Shown: positions 8,315 to 18,541, counted from the first letter of the stretch. The stretch: DNA of 64,000 bases from Colwellia echini (GCF_002843355.2 NZ_PJAI02000013.1:1-64000); one strand, 5' to 3'. Numbers and translations: made by a program. The notes: generated by a model not told the origin, from the sequence alone.

Positions 8315-10579
8315 TTACTTACTATATTGGTTATTCTTCAGCTCAGCTGTATGTGGCATTGGAGCATATAACTCTACAACATCAATAACATCTGTTTGTA
8401 CAAATTTGTTATCTGTAATCACAGTTACTGGCTCACCGACAGTGTGTTCAATAATGATAGGCGCTGAATTATTGAAAGTGTTTTCGGTAATTAAAACTAC
8501 CTGAGCACCGTGTACAAAAACACTTGCAGAGCTCTTATTACGTTTATCTTTTGAAGAATCAATAACTTTGTTGTTAACAAATGATAAATGTGGTCCGAAA
8601 GTACTTTCATCTTTACCACCGCGGTATAAGTTAACAATACTACCACCAACGTCTTTAAAGCTATTGTTTTCAATCGTTAAATATTCGGCGTTATAAATAC
8701 CTAGGTCATCTTGCTCTTTGTTTAAGCGGAAAATGTCACCAGTAATATTTTTAAATGTGTTACCTGAAACAGTAATACTATCAGCAAAAGCGCGACTACC
8801 CGAATCAAAGAAGTGGAAAGAATGATTAATGGTTAAATCTTCAATAATGCTATTTGTCATCGTAAAGCGATAGTTAACCGTCATGCCCCATTTAGCGGTT
8901 CTGATTAAAGTATTGCCTGTAGAGTCAGGGCTTTCACTACCTGAAATTGTCAAGCCATCTATATTTAAACTACCATGGTCAACTATTGCAAACAATGTAG
9001 AGCGACTAAAAGTCACTTTAGCTTGCTTTGGAATTACTGACTTAATACTTAAAGTTTTATTAATAGTGACAATTTTGTTTTCTACATAGGTACCTTCAGC
9101 TAATAATAACGTATCGCCGTCAGAAGCTTTTTCTACAGCATCAAAAATAGCATTTTCACCCGCCGTAACATTAATTGTTTTACCTGAATTAAACTCAACA
9201 ATAGGTTCTTTTTTCTCGTACCAAGAAACACCGGTGTCAGCTTTCGTTGTTGGTTTTAAGTCTTTTGCAACACCAACATTTATATTACTTTCTGTTGGGT
9301 ACATTAAACCATTACTTGCTTTAGCCAAGGTCATAATATCAACATTAATACCTGACTTAATTTCATTGTCTTCTAAAAGGTTAGACACATTATCAACAAA
9401 TGAAATACCGCTGATATCATCAAAAACAGAGAATGGTGATTTATTATCTGCATTGAAAAATAAGTTATTACTAAACTTTGAATCTTTAGGTGCTGCTGAA
9501 CGCTCAGCGTCACTACCCGCGCCTAATTGAATGTGTTCAACATTAATAAATGAGTTATTTTCAACGGTTGCATTAACAACTTGATGATAACGATTAATAG
9601 TCGAGTTAGGAACGCCATTCATGATAGTAAAACCACTACCAAAGCGATAGCCGGTTAAATCTGCTAAGTAATTATTTCTAACTACTTGATCGCGGTTGAT
9701 AATACGAATACCACCGGTGTGATCAACACCGTTACCTTTAAATACATTACCTTCAACAACATTACCGTTACCGTGGCGTAGTGTTAACGTACCTCGTGAT
9801 TCAAAAAAAGTATTGTTAAGCAGTTTATTTGAACCTGATTTAACCGAGATAATTTCTACTTCACCATCACAACGATCGAAGTAGTTATTTTCAACTACTG
9901 TTAGGGAGTCTGATAGTGAATAATGACTAGTACCTATACGTAAGGTTTCACCACCATTAGAGCCAAATATAGGTCTTGGGCCAAAATAGTTATGGTCAAT
10001 TCTATGGTGGTTTTCACGGCTTTCTTCCGTATTTAAACGAACCGCCATGGTTACGCCTTTATTTCTTTTGCCAACTAAATGGCTGTGATCAAAACGGTTA
10101 TATTTACCGAATAAACCTACCCAGTAATCTGATTCGAATCTATCTGGATTACTATAATTATCAATAACCACTTCGGTGACACGTGAGTAGTTAGCTAATT
10201 CGTCTTTGTTGGCTCTAAATGCAATGACTTCATTGCTTGGCGTATAACCATTTTTAAATACCAAACCGGATACAATAAGATGTTCACCCGCTAATCTTAA
10301 ATTTGATTGCCCAGATAAGATAACCTTACCTTTGGTTTGTGCCGTCAATTGTAACGGTTTTTCTTTTGTCCCTTTACCTTTAAAAAGGATTTCAAAATCG
10401 TTCCATGTACCATCAGCAAGGATAATTTTATCGCCTGCTTCAATTTTTTTCAGTGCTGCTTGATAAGCGTCTTGGGTTTTGACCAACCAATCTTTTGCGG
10501 CAACTTGGCTTGACGCCAACAGAACAAAAACAGAAAGAATTGAGGTTTTAAAATAACGAGGAGTCTTTATTGAATACAT
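8315..10579 (-). CDS. Secreted alginate lyase, polysaccharide lyase family 6
   Basis: A 754-aa protein with a signal peptide (residues 1-28, ending ASSQVAA). The N-terminal half (about 29-430) is a right-handed parallel beta-helix of PL6 type. The catalytic pair is visible as Lys247 in ISVKSGSNK and Arg268 in LTLRHGNGN, with the same 21-residue spacing as K220/R241 in the characterised AlyGC. NHHRIDHNYFG and GGETLRIG are family signatures. The C-terminal half (about 465-754) is a second beta-helix-like domain, as in the larger two-domain PL6 enzymes. It cleaves alginate by beta-elimination in the periplasm or outside the cell. It is downstream of the TonB receptor, separated by a hairpin at 10655-10691. 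Confidence 0.93.
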   Translation of the reverse strand: MYSIKTPRYFKTSILSVFVLLASSQVAAKDWLVKTQDAYQAALKKIEAGDKIILADGTWNDFEILFKGKGTKEKPLQLTAQTKGKVILSGQSNLRLAGEHLIVSGLVFKNGYTPSNEVIAFRANKDELANYSRVTEVVIDNYSNPDRFESDYWVGLFGKYNRFDHSHLVGKRNKGVTMAVRLNTEESRENHHRIDHNYFGPRPIFGSNGGETLRIGTSHYSLSDSLTVVENNYFDRCDGEVEIISVKSGSNKLLNNTFFESRGTLTLRHGNGNVVEGNVFKGNGVDHTGGIRIINRDQVVRNNYLADLTGYRFGSGFTIMNGVPNSTINRYHQVVNATVENNSFINVEHIQLGAGSDAERSAAPKDSKFSNNLFFNADNKSPFSVFDDISGISFVDNVSNLLEDNEIKSGINVDIMTLAKASNGLMYPTESNINVGVAKDLKPTTKADTGVSWYEKKEPIVEFNSGKTINVTAGENAIFDAVEKASDGDTLLLAEGTYVENKIVTINKTLSIKSVIPKQAKVTFSRSTLFAIVDHGSLNIDGLTISGSESPDSTGNTLIRTAKWGMTVNYRFTMTNSIIEDLTINHSFHFFDSGSRAFADSITVSGNTFKNITGDIFRLNKEQDDLGIYNAEYLTIENNSFKDVGGSIVNLYRGGKDESTFGPHLSFVNNKVIDSSKDKRNKSSASVFVHGAQVVLITENTFNNSAPIIIEHTVGEPVTVITDNKFVQTDVIDVVELYAPMPHTAELKNNQYSK

Positions 10580-10654
10580 GAATCTCTCTTTTAAATATAG
10601 TATTTAATTGAAATATTGAGTGGAAAAATAAGTGAGCTGTTTAACTGGAAATAA

Positions 10655-10691
10655 ATAGGGCTCTCTCTACTCCTGTAATAGAGAGCCCTAT
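10655..10691 (-). terminator. Hairpin between the TonB receptor gene and the PL6 gene
   Basis: A perfect 12-bp stem ATAGGGCTCTCT / AGAGAGCCCTAT. On the minus strand the following bases are TTATTTCC, a weak T-tract. It probably acts as a partial terminator or 3'-end stabiliser that sets receptor transcript above lyase transcript. Confidence 0.65.
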
Positions 10692-10711
10692 ATAACTTAC
10701 AAAGTTATATC

Positions 10712-13700
10712 TTAGAACTTAGCTTTCATGCCTAAGAAGAACTTACGACCTGAGTATGAGTAATCAGATACTGTACCTGTACCACGAGTCATAACCTGAG
10801 CTTCTTCTAACAAGTTAAGCGCTTTAAGTGATACTTCGAAATGCTTGTTAAACTTGTATTTAATAGCGGCATCTAAATAATCACTATCTTCTACCCAACG
10901 GTTAGCTTTGTGAGGGAAAGGTAAGTTATTAGGTTGGAAGTAACGAGAACGGTACTTATACATTAGGCGCATTGATAAATCATCACCTTCCCAATAAATA
11001 GACCCTGAACCTACGTTTTTAGAGAAGCCCATTACGTTAGCATCTGGAGATATACCCCAGTTTGCTGGCTCTACACTATCAAAATCTGACACCGCATGGT
11101 TCCAAGCAGCTTTAAAACCTAATCCACTTAATACGCCTGGTAATTCAGTAAAATGCTGTTGGTAAGTCAATTCAAAACCGTTAATGGTTGATACTTCTTC
11201 TTTTACTTGGTTTGCACTAAAAGGAATAGAATGACTGTAAGGTCCTACCGTTGTAGTACCATCAAGATAAACACTAGTAACTTCAGGTACACGGTTTTCT
11301 GTTACTAATTCAGTGCCACCAGTAAACTTTTTCAAATAACCAGCTAATGTTACAGCTACATCTAAAGATGGGTACCATTCAAGTGATAAATCAAAGTTGT
11401 TGGCGGTATAAGGTGCCATCATATTACCTTGAGCAACACCATTTTGTAACTGATCATCATAGCTACTACATGAACTATCTTCATCACCTTCACTCGAGCT
11501 ACCACAGTCACTAATAACTTGACCCGCTGACATAGCATTTAATGAAAAACGAGACATTGAACGATATGCTGCTGTTCTTAATAACCATTCATCTGACAAA
11601 TGGAAAGTAAGGTTGACACTTGGTAACCATTCTGAGTAATCATCTTCTAATGATATAGGACCCGTAGTATATGCAGTTTGCCAATATGAATTTTCACTTT
11701 CATCTACATCTGGGGTAGTTGGATCATCAGTACCCATTATTTCAGTTAGAACAGCATTAGGCGCCCAAGAAGTTGATTCTGTTGCAGTATATACGTAACG
11801 TATACCCATATTACCTGTTACTGGTAAACCTGCCATTTCAGTATCGATCCAAGCCATAGCATAAACAGCGGTAATATCTTCTGTTACATCAACTAATTGA
11901 CCGCTTTGTTGATCCGGATTTGGGCCTATATCGTAATAACCTATATCTGGGTCATTTGTTGCTGGGTCGTTAGCAAAACCTACGCCACCTAAATATGCAC
12001 CTATAATACATTTAGAGTCAAATGTCATGAAATCAGTAGCATCGCCATCACCACCAGATGCTGCCATAAAGCCATCAAAACTATGACCATTACTACCACA
12101 ATCTGCTGCTGCATTAGTCAATGTTACATGTTCAGCTGGGTAGTTTTCATCAAACTCGTTATCGCCTGAATTCCAGTTATCATCAATCGGACGACGTGAA
12201 CCATCTTCAACATTAAATGCAGTTTGAATGTCAGCATAATCAGTCAGATGTTCACTTGAATAACGAATACCGGCTTCTACAGCTGAGAAGAAAGAGTTGT
12301 CATCAATAGTATATTCAGCATCAAATTTAACTGCCCAAATTTCATCTTGAGTGTCAGTACTCTCACGACCATATTCTAAATAAGCTGTACCATCAGAGCC
12401 AATGAAACTATCATAAGAACTTACATCAAATGCTGGGCCAGCGTAATCTTCATTTTGAACTAACTCACCGTTAACATTCTTGTAATAAAAATTAGCATCA
12501 TCAATATTTAAGCTATCACCAAGATATAACTTAGGTACAGTTCCACGAGAATCTAACGAGTACGCTGTAGTAGAATCGTTACGGAATTTTGCTCGTTGAC
12601 GTACACGAGAGCGGTAAGATTTATTATATGAAGCATCTACAGCTAACGTAAGGTTATCACTTGGTAAAAATTCAACATTTAAGCCATAGCCATCAAATTC
12701 ATCTACTTGGTTACGATCTTCACCTTGTAAAGTTAATTTACCCATACCTTCTTCATAAAGAAGAGTACCTGTAGAGTCAAAAATAAGGGTGTCAGAGTTA
12801 AGTTGTTTACCACGCTCTTGTGCTAACTCCATTCGCTCTTCGGTATACTCTAAACGAGATTGCGCGTAATCAAAGTTAATGTCCCACTGATCATTAGGTA
12901 CCCATTGAAAAGTACCTACAATACTTGAACGTTCATCATTATCGTCACCGGTACGCCAGTATGAATCATCAGGAATGTAGAATATTGAATTTGGATCAAA
13001 TTTAGCTAAATGATCTGCACCATTCACACCATAAATATCAGGATCTGCATTTGGCCCTAAAGTAACAAGGTCTTCAGAACGGCCAGGACTTACCATAGTA
13101 GCATTGTCTGGCATGCCTGTAGCAGGATCAGTGTCGCGATCACCACAACGCTCATTATCGCCATTGGTTACTTCAAGTGGTGAACCATCGGCCGCTTTAA
13201 AACTACAAGCTGCTAGTGTTGTACTACTACCATAGTTTTCTTCAGGGTTAGCTGATTTGCTTTGTACATAACCTAAACTAAAGCCCATATCACCAAAGTT
13301 TTCTGTTTCGAAACTTTGAATGGTAGAAATGGTAAGTTTACCGCCCCATGGCGATTGGTTACCTGTATCACTATAATAATCATTATATTGTGCTTGTGCT
13401 TCAACTGAAGTTTTACTCTTACCATAATCTACAGCACGAACTGACCCAATTTCGATAGTACCTGAAGTACCACCCTCAACTAAATTAGCTTGTTGTGATT
13501 TATAAATAGTTACTTTATCAACTAAGTCAGATGGGAATTTTTTAAAGTTAACAGCACGACCTTCACCAGAGTTAGTAATAGTACGACCGTTGAAAGTTGC
13601 GTACCCCCAGTAGGAGCCAAGACCACGGATTGAAATTTCGTTTTGGCTACCTTTTAAACGGTGTCCAGAAGCGCCTGAAATGTTTTCAATAACGTCAGAT

Positions 13701-14059
13701 AAAGATAAACCTGGTAAATCACCAAAGTCTGCAGCAGCAATAGCATCAACAATAGCGGCGTTGTTTTTCTTTTCATTTAATGAACGTGTCATTGTACCGC
13801 GCATACCTTGCACTTCAATAACTTCAACATCGCCGTATTCATTTGTTACTTCAACTTCATTAGTTTTTAATTTTTTTGCTTTTGTTTCAGCTGCAGTTGG
13901 AGCTGCAGTTTCAGCTGACGTTGAAGTTGCAACTGCTTCTTCAGCATAAGCAGTTGCATTTAATAAGGTTAAAAAAGCAGACGTAACGAGTGCTGCCTTC
14001 CCTTTATTTTTGATTGTTCTATTGGCTCTAAGAACAGAGCTAATTCTATTTAATTTCAT
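10712..14059 (-). CDS. TonB-dependent outer-membrane receptor (TIGR01782-like), probable alginate oligomer importer
   Basis: A 1115-aa protein with an N-terminal signal peptide (to about residue 40, ending NATAYA), an Ala/Thr-rich spacer and a TonB-box-like EVIEVQGM (about 79-86). The plug domain (about 90-215) includes SLSDVIENISG and ISIRGLG, and a 22-strand-type barrel ends in an aromatic residue (GMKAKF). Size and motifs match the TIGR01782 class of carbohydrate receptors of Alteromonadales, Xanthomonads and Caulobacter. It has a strong GGGGAG ribosome-binding site. It is divergent from the FadR-type regulator and upstream of the alginate lyase, so alginate oligosaccharide import is the likely job. 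Substrate identity is inferred from context only. Confidence 0.92.
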   Translation of the reverse strand: MKLNRISSVLRANRTIKNKGKAALVTSAFLTLLNATAYAEEAVATSTSAETAAPTAAETKAKKLKTNEVEVTNEYGDVEVIEVQGMRGTMTRSLNEKKNNAAIVDAIAAADFGDLPGLSLSDVIENISGASGHRLKGSQNEISIRGLGSYWGYATFNGRTITNSGEGRAVNFKKFPSDLVDKVTIYKSQQANLVEGGTSGTIEIGSVRAVDYGKSKTSVEAQAQYNDYYSDTGNQSPWGGKLTISTIQSFETENFGDMGFSLGYVQSKSANPEENYGSSTTLAACSFKAADGSPLEVTNGDNERCGDRDTDPATGMPDNATMVSPGRSEDLVTLGPNADPDIYGVNGADHLAKFDPNSIFYIPDDSYWRTGDDNDERSSIVGTFQWVPNDQWDINFDYAQSRLEYTEERMELAQERGKQLNSDTLIFDSTGTLLYEEGMGKLTLQGEDRNQVDEFDGYGLNVEFLPSDNLTLAVDASYNKSYRSRVRQRAKFRNDSTTAYSLDSRGTVPKLYLGDSLNIDDANFYYKNVNGELVQNEDYAGPAFDVSSYDSFIGSDGTAYLEYGRESTDTQDEIWAVKFDAEYTIDDNSFFSAVEAGIRYSSEHLTDYADIQTAFNVEDGSRRPIDDNWNSGDNEFDENYPAEHVTLTNAAADCGSNGHSFDGFMAASGGDGDATDFMTFDSKCIIGAYLGGVGFANDPATNDPDIGYYDIGPNPDQQSGQLVDVTEDITAVYAMAWIDTEMAGLPVTGNMGIRYVYTATESTSWAPNAVLTEIMGTDDPTTPDVDESENSYWQTAYTTGPISLEDDYSEWLPSVNLTFHLSDEWLLRTAAYRSMSRFSLNAMSAGQVISDCGSSSEGDEDSSCSSYDDQLQNGVAQGNMMAPYTANNFDLSLEWYPSLDVAVTLAGYLKKFTGGTELVTENRVPEVTSVYLDGTTTVGPYSHSIPFSANQVKEEVSTINGFELTYQQHFTELPGVLSGLGFKAAWNHAVSDFDSVEPANWGISPDANVMGFSKNVGSGSIYWEGDDLSMRLMYKYRSRYFQPNNLPFPHKANRWVEDSDYLDAAIKYKFNKHFEVSLKALNLLEEAQVMTRGTGTVSDYSYSGRKFFLGMKAKF

Positions 14060-14444
14060 CTTTATCTCCCCTGACTACTTTATATTTTATATTTGATATT
14101 TTGTTATTTATAATAATATGTTGATAGCCACTGTGTGCTACTTACATCAATGTAACCAATTTAGCATCAAATTGTCAATGGATTTATATTACCAATCAAC
14201 ATTACCAATCAAGCAATGATAGTTACCATCTTGTATTACCAATACCTTTAGTGTAACTTATAAAATTAGCGCATTATTTTTATAGGTAATAATTGTGTTT
14301 GACAAACAATAAGTATTTTTACTCTTTGTTTTAATTACCGTATAATGCACACCAAATTTGCATAGCTGTGCAAAATAATTTATTAGTTTTAAGTTTTTAT
14401 AAAAATGTTTATATAACTTATATTGTTATTGTTAAGGAAAAGTT
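14060..14444. promoter_or_regulatory. Divergent promoter region with repeated TTACCAAT boxes
   Basis: Region between the TonB receptor and the GntR/FadR regulator. Four boxes are seen: TTACCAAT at 14189-14196 and 14202-14209, TTACCATC at 14223-14230, and TTACCAAT at 14236-14243. Start-to-start offsets are 13, 21 and 13, so each box has a partner exactly 34 bp away. A weaker TAACCAAT lies at 14153-14160. The TACCAAT core matches one half of the known UxuR/ExuR operator (ATTGGTA-TACCAAT), and those regulators are of the same FadR subfamily. That the neighbouring regulator binds here is an inference. Confidence 0.6.
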
Positions 14445-15176
14445 ATGAGTAACCGCAGGTTGTTTTGGCGAATCGTCGAAAATATTGAAGCCTCTATCGA
14501 CTCAGGCCATTACTCAACTGGAAGTAGATTACCGCCAGAAAGAGAGCTTGCTGAAACATTTGACGTAAGTAGACCAACGATTAGAGAAGCAATAATAGCT
14601 TTAGAAGTTAGAGGTAAAATAGAAGTTAAGACTGGCTCAGGCGTTTACGTTCTAGACACAGGTAACAATACTAACTCCAATGAAATTATTAACGCTTTTG
14701 AAGTTACTCAGGCAAGAGCCCTTATTGAAGGTGAAGTTGCAGCAATAGCGGCAACAACTATCAATAGAGATGAATTAAAACAGCTTAATGCAACGCTAAT
14801 TGCCATGGAAAAAGGCAAGGATATTGAAGCAGCAGATGAAGAGTTTCATAAAATAATAGCTAATTCAACACGCAATGCCGCAATGATTTTATCAGTAGAA
14901 AACTTATGGCGACTACGTTCGTTAACACCTGAAATTATTGATGATTACGACAGTGTGTGTAGTAGCGACAACACTAAAACCTTAGCTGAGCATAAAGCTA
15001 TTTATACTGCTTTAGAATCAGGCAATGCGACCGAAGCTAGACATGCTATGCACGGTCATTTTAATCGCTTAATTAATTCTTTATTTGATGTTGTAGAAAC
15101 CAAGGCATTAGAAGAAATTAAACGTAAGAATAGTGAAAAGCGAGATTTATACTCCATTCCTTCTCTAAATAGTTAG
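14445..15176 (+). CDS. GntR-family transcriptional regulator, FadR subfamily
   Basis: A 243-aa regulator. An N-terminal winged helix-turn-helix (about residues 8-72) carries the GntR signature GSRLPPERELAE...SRPTIREA and the wing GSGVYV. It is followed by an all-helical FCD effector domain (about 85-220) with the usual histidines (FHKII, EHKAIY, HGHF) for metal or carboxylate ligand binding. Uronate-pathway regulators such as UxuR, ExuR and KdgR-like FCD proteins belong here. It is divergent from the TonB receptor and likely senses a pathway intermediate (KDG or DEH) to derepress the alginate genes. An AAGGA ribosome-binding site precedes the ATG. A terminator follows at 15227-15268. Confidence 0.92.
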   Translation: MSNRRLFWRIVENIEASIDSGHYSTGSRLPPERELAETFDVSRPTIREAIIALEVRGKIEVKTGSGVYVLDTGNNTNSNEIINAFEVTQARALIEGEVAAIAATTINRDELKQLNATLIAMEKGKDIEAADEEFHKIIANSTRNAAMILSVENLWRLRSLTPEIIDDYDSVCSSDNTKTLAEHKAIYTALESGNATEARHAMHGHFNRLINSLFDVVETKALEEIKRKNSEKRDLYSIPSLNS

Positions 15177-15226
15177 CAATAGCCCAAAACATTATAATTC
15201 TGCTATGTTAATTCAACGAAATATTC

Positions 15227-15268
15227 AAACCTCTATACAACTTTATATAAACTTGTTTAGAGGTTTTA
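15227..15268 (+). terminator. Intrinsic terminator after the FadR-type regulator
   Basis: Stem AAACCTCTA (15227-15235) with TAGAGGTTTT (15258-15267), followed by an A/T tail. It separates the regulator from the OmpV-type gene. Confidence 0.7.
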
Positions 15269-15344
15269 TTCAAGCATACCTCATTCAAAACAAAACCTGA
15301 CCTGACCTAAAATCTACCGTTAACGCTAGCATAAAGGAGTGAGT

Positions 15345-16109
15345 ATGAAGTTTTACTCTATATTTTTACTTATAGCCTTACTCTCTTCTACCGCCTTTGC
15401 AGAACAAAATAGAGGTGATGCTCGAGAGCGAATAGAACCCAATGGATTATTGTATGGCTTTGGTTTAGGTATAGTACAAGAAATCTATAAAGGTTATGAC
15501 TACAAGGTTATACCTCTACCTATTATTGGTTATCGTGGTGAAAACTTTCGTATTTTAGGTCCTTTCGTTAGTTATGATGCTTTTCAAGTTTATGATATAA
15601 AATTAAGCCTACAAGCAGCTCCTAGGTTTCAAGGATTTGATGATTCTGACAGTTATATTTTTGAAAATATGGCGCCAAGAAAGTTTTCAATGGATGCTGG
15701 CTTTGGATTGAATTATCAAAAAAGTGATTGGAAAATATCTTTTTCTGGTATGTATGACGTGCTGGGAAGATCAAATGGCTTTGAGGCAACTGCGAATCTA
15801 TCTCGAGTGATACGTAGAGGGCCGTTATTTTTTGAACCTAAAGTCAGTGTAAGCTATTTAGATGCAAAAAATGTTAATTATTACTACGGCGTAAAAGCAA
15901 ACGAAGTTAATCCATATACTTACCAATACCAAGGTGAATCAACAGTTAATACTGCTATTGGTATTTCAATATCAACACCAATTTTATGGGGTGGTTTTAC
16001 TCAAATTGCATTTGATTATACTTGGTTTGGTGCGGGAATAAGCGATAGTCCATTAGTAGATGATGATAAAAATTTAAGCTCCCGCCTGTTGTTCAGTAAA
16101 TTCTTTTAA
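15345..16109 (+). CDS. MipA/OmpV family outer-membrane protein
   Basis: A 254-aa protein with a signal peptide (about residues 1-20, ending STAFA). The mature part alternates aromatic and charged strands, as in a 10 to 12-strand beta-barrel. The start YGFGLGIVQEIYKGYDYKVI and the final phenylalanine are typical of MipA/OmpV proteins. I place the start at the ATG at 15345, not the GTG at 15339, because AAGGAG (15334-15339) sits 5 nt before the ATG and overlaps that GTG. In marine alginate loci such proteins often accompany TonB receptors and porins as extra outer-membrane routes. Its role in passing small oligo-uronates is inferred from position. Confidence 0.88.
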   Translation: MKFYSIFLLIALLSSTAFAEQNRGDARERIEPNGLLYGFGLGIVQEIYKGYDYKVIPLPIIGYRGENFRILGPFVSYDAFQVYDIKLSLQAAPRFQGFDDSDSYIFENMAPRKFSMDAGFGLNYQKSDWKISFSGMYDVLGRSNGFEATANLSRVIRRGPLFFEPKVSVSYLDAKNVNYYYGVKANEVNPYTYQYQGESTVNTAIGISISTPILWGGFTQIAFDYTWFGAGISDSPLVDDDKNLSSRLLFSKFF

Positions 16110-16239
16110 TCAACAGACCTTAGTGAACAACTCACTCGACTTAAGCTATTATAACTTAAGCCAGAGCACTGATTAACTCCCAACTTATTTTAATATTTGG
16201 GTTTCATGCTTGGGTTTAACACTCTAGTCTAAATGTAAT

Positions 16240-17160
16240 TTAATACTCATCAGGCCTTAAGTAAGCAATATCATCTTCATCATCAGAGTGAAAGTCATAA
16301 CCGCCATCGAAATCATCATTTAATTCATTAGAAATAGTAATAGGCAGCTCTAAAATTTCAGGCATAAAAAGTTCAACATCAACATGTTGGCTGATAATAC
16401 CTTTAAATTCACTAAAATCTAACAATTCAATTTCTTGAAGATAGTTTTTAGTAATTAGCGACAATTGTGCTTTAAGTTGAACAATACTTGCCTCTAAATT
16501 TTCAACTAATACTTCTGATTCTGTCGTTGTTAAATAGTCGATAAGGTTTTGATATATAGAGCTAGTAAATACTTTTTTATCTGAGCCAATCATTAATAAG
16601 GCAACAGCGCTATTAAGAAAACGTTGTAATTCAAAAATTAAAACTTCTTCGTCCTCATCAATCAACAAGGTACTAGCGCAATAACTATCCGCAATGCTTT
16701 TATATACATCTAATAGTTTGGCACTTTTATATCCTGCTTTCATAAAGCTAGCATGCAAAGCACTAATATCTGAAGTGTCGTTAATACCTAAAGCATAACT
16801 ATTAAGAGAAATACTCTCAAAATAGGAAGGTGATATTTTTTTTAACTGTGCGTATTTCGCCCAGCCTGCTCTGAAGCAGTAAACAATTCCTTGAGTTTTT
16901 ATGATTTCTTTCGCTTGCTCACTGTCATTACCACAAAGATCTAACAAACCTAAATTGGTAATACCAAGAACAATTTCACAGCCTTTTCTGATTTGGTCTG
17001 CATAAATAATTGATAGATTATCTGATGCTATACGTAAAGACATATCAATTAATTGTTGTTTGATCTTATGGGCTAACTCTTCTGAAAAATAACCGTCGTT
17101 TTCCCCATCTTTTAATATCAACAATAAAAACGGGTGGTTTCTTAACTCTGCAATTCTCAT
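16240..17160 (-). CDS. Unknown protein of the J-domain gene block, acidic C-terminus
   Basis: A 306-aa protein, not recognised. It has no signal peptide or membrane segment, so it is predicted cytoplasmic. It is largely helical with leucine/isoleucine-rich segments, for example around residues 215-245 (ENLEASIVQLKAQLSLI), which could form a coiled coil. The last about 30 residues are strongly acidic (NDDFDGGYDFHSDDEDDI). It starts with ATG and an AGGT ribosome-binding site 8 nt upstream. It is the last of four minus-strand genes (J-domain protein, 153 aa, 215 aa, 306 aa), 54 nt after the 215-aa gene, so it is probably co-transcribed with at least that gene. Confidence 0.8.
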   Translation of the reverse strand: MRIAELRNHPFLLLILKDGENDGYFSEELAHKIKQQLIDMSLRIASDNLSIIYADQIRKGCEIVLGITNLGLLDLCGNDSEQAKEIIKTQGIVYCFRAGWAKYAQLKKISPSYFESISLNSYALGINDTSDISALHASFMKAGYKSAKLLDVYKSIADSYCASTLLIDEDEEVLIFELQRFLNSAVALLMIGSDKKVFTSSIYQNLIDYLTTTESEVLVENLEASIVQLKAQLSLITKNYLQEIELLDFSEFKGIISQHVDVELFMPEILELPITISNELNDDFDGGYDFHSDDEDDIAYLRPDEY

Positions 17161-17214
17161 TAATGAACCTTATTTATGTACCTATAAAGCGGTAGTTAAC
17201 GCGTGTATGATATT

Positions 17215-17862
17215 TTATAGTGGCGCAAACATATCGTCGGTATCCATTTCAACCGAACTAACACGTTGCTTATTAGCATTTTGTTTTAATATTTTTTCAA
17301 TATTGTCTAGTGCACCATTACTACTAACTGTCATTACTTCACGGTATGCCTCTTCGCTTAATGATTTTATTTTCATTAATAGCTCTTCAATACTACCCGA
17401 GGTTTGTTCTTCATCTTCTTCTATTTCTGAAAAATCATGACCAACAAAAGGCAAAGATAAATATAGTAATCCGAAGTCATCTTCAACAATAGCCTGTAAA
17501 ACCTCTAATTGTTTCACGTCATCATCTGTAGAAAGAAAAATCTGTGATAATAAACTGTGTGCTTCTGTTTGCGCACAAAAAACATTATCTTCGTCCATGT
17601 TTTGCCAATAAGACGGTTCAACATTTAATAATTGCTTAATTGATTCTGCATCCATTAACCAAGTGGCAATAGAAGGAATTGTCGCATCATGCTCTCGTAC
17701 TATTTTTGCTACCGTTAAAATATCCATTTCAGTTAACACCGCAAGCATTGTTTCATCGCCTTGCTCAGATGCAATAGCTTCTAATGAAGTACCTGCGCGT
17801 CTACCACTTTGTTGTGCTATTTCGATAATATCGGTAGCGAGAATTAATGCATTTTTTGTCAC
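17215..17862 (-). CDS. Unknown protein of the J-domain gene block, GTG start
   Basis: A 215-aa helical cytoplasmic protein, not recognised. An internal acidic stretch (EIEEDEEQ, about residues 145-152) and an acidic tail (EMDTDDMFAP) echo its neighbours. No ATG exists near the N-terminus. The GTG at 17862 has AAGGA about 8 nt upstream and is very likely the true start. A hairpin at 17895-17923 lies in its upstream gap and may separate its transcription from the 153-aa gene or attenuate it. Confidence 0.78.
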   Translation of the reverse strand: MTKNALILATDIIEIAQQSGRRAGTSLEAIASEQGDETMLAVLTEMDILTVAKIVREHDATIPSIATWLMDAESIKQLLNVEPSYWQNMDEDNVFCAQTEAHSLLSQIFLSTDDDVKQLEVLQAIVEDDFGLLYLSLPFVGHDFSEIEEDEEQTSGSIEELLMKIKSLSEEAYREVMTVSSNGALDNIEKILKQNANKQRVSSVEMDTDDMFAPL

Positions 17863-17894
17863 TGTATTTCCTTAGAAGTATGTTTTTTTAACCC

Positions 17895-17923
17895 AAAAAG
17901 CCTTTATATCAACTGGGCTTTTT
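17895..17923 (-). terminator. Terminator-like hairpin inside the J-domain gene block
   Basis: AAAAAGCC (17895-17902) pairs with GGCTTTTT (17916-17923) around a 13-nt loop. On the minus strand it lies between the 153-aa and 215-aa genes, so the four genes may not be expressed equally. Confidence 0.55.
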
Positions 17924-17982
17924 ATTGTAGAGAAATAAAAATATAAAAATTAAAAGATGGAACCAATATCTAAAAAATCAGA

Positions 17983-18444
17983 TTAATAGTTCTCATCAAA
18001 ATCTTCTGATTCATAATCATCAACTTGCTCAAAATCATCTTCTTCTGCTTTTAGTGGTGTTGCATCATAACGATTATAAAAATGAATAAGTAATATGGCT
18101 ATTTTTAAGTCTTGTTCAGCTTCATTCATCATAACTGTGATACAAGCCCTTGCATCAGCATGTACACCTATAAAAGGCTTAACGTCTGCCCATTCAGGCT
18201 CATTGCTTAAATCAAGTAATGCTAGGTTTTTGCTATCTATTCTAATTTTAGTTGTGATTGCCATAGCAAGTTGATCAACCATACCACTAAATAACAAAGG
18301 ACTCGCTTTTAACTGGTCAAATACGTTTTTTAAATAAATGGATAGTAATTCTGGGTTTTCAGGATCGGTTAACGAACTCATATTTTCTAAATACATAGAA
18401 AAGTCATCGGTTAAATAATCAGGTATATTTTGGTCAGTTTGCAA
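17983..18444 (-). CDS. Unknown acidic protein of the J-domain gene block, TTG start
   Basis: A 153-aa soluble protein, not recognised. It is helical, and its last about 23 residues are dominated by Asp/Glu (EEDDFEQVDDYESEDFDENY). The start is taken as TTG at 18444 because AGGA lies 7 nt upstream. The first downstream ATG (residue 17) has no comparable site. It follows the J-domain gene by 97 nt. Confidence 0.75.
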   Translation of the reverse strand: MQTDQNIPDYLTDDFSMYLENMSSLTDPENPELLSIYLKNVFDQLKASPLLFSGMVDQLAMAITTKIRIDSKNLALLDLSNEPEWADVKPFIGVHADARACITVMMNEAEQDLKIAILLIHFYNRYDATPLKAEEDDFEQVDDYESEDFDENY

Positions 18445-18541
18445 AATTTATTCCTAATTGGTATGTATCAATGAAAGTTTAAGTTTAAAACAAGGCTCTG
18501 TTATGCGGCTGAAGCTACAAAGTGCGGTTGCAGCTACAAAG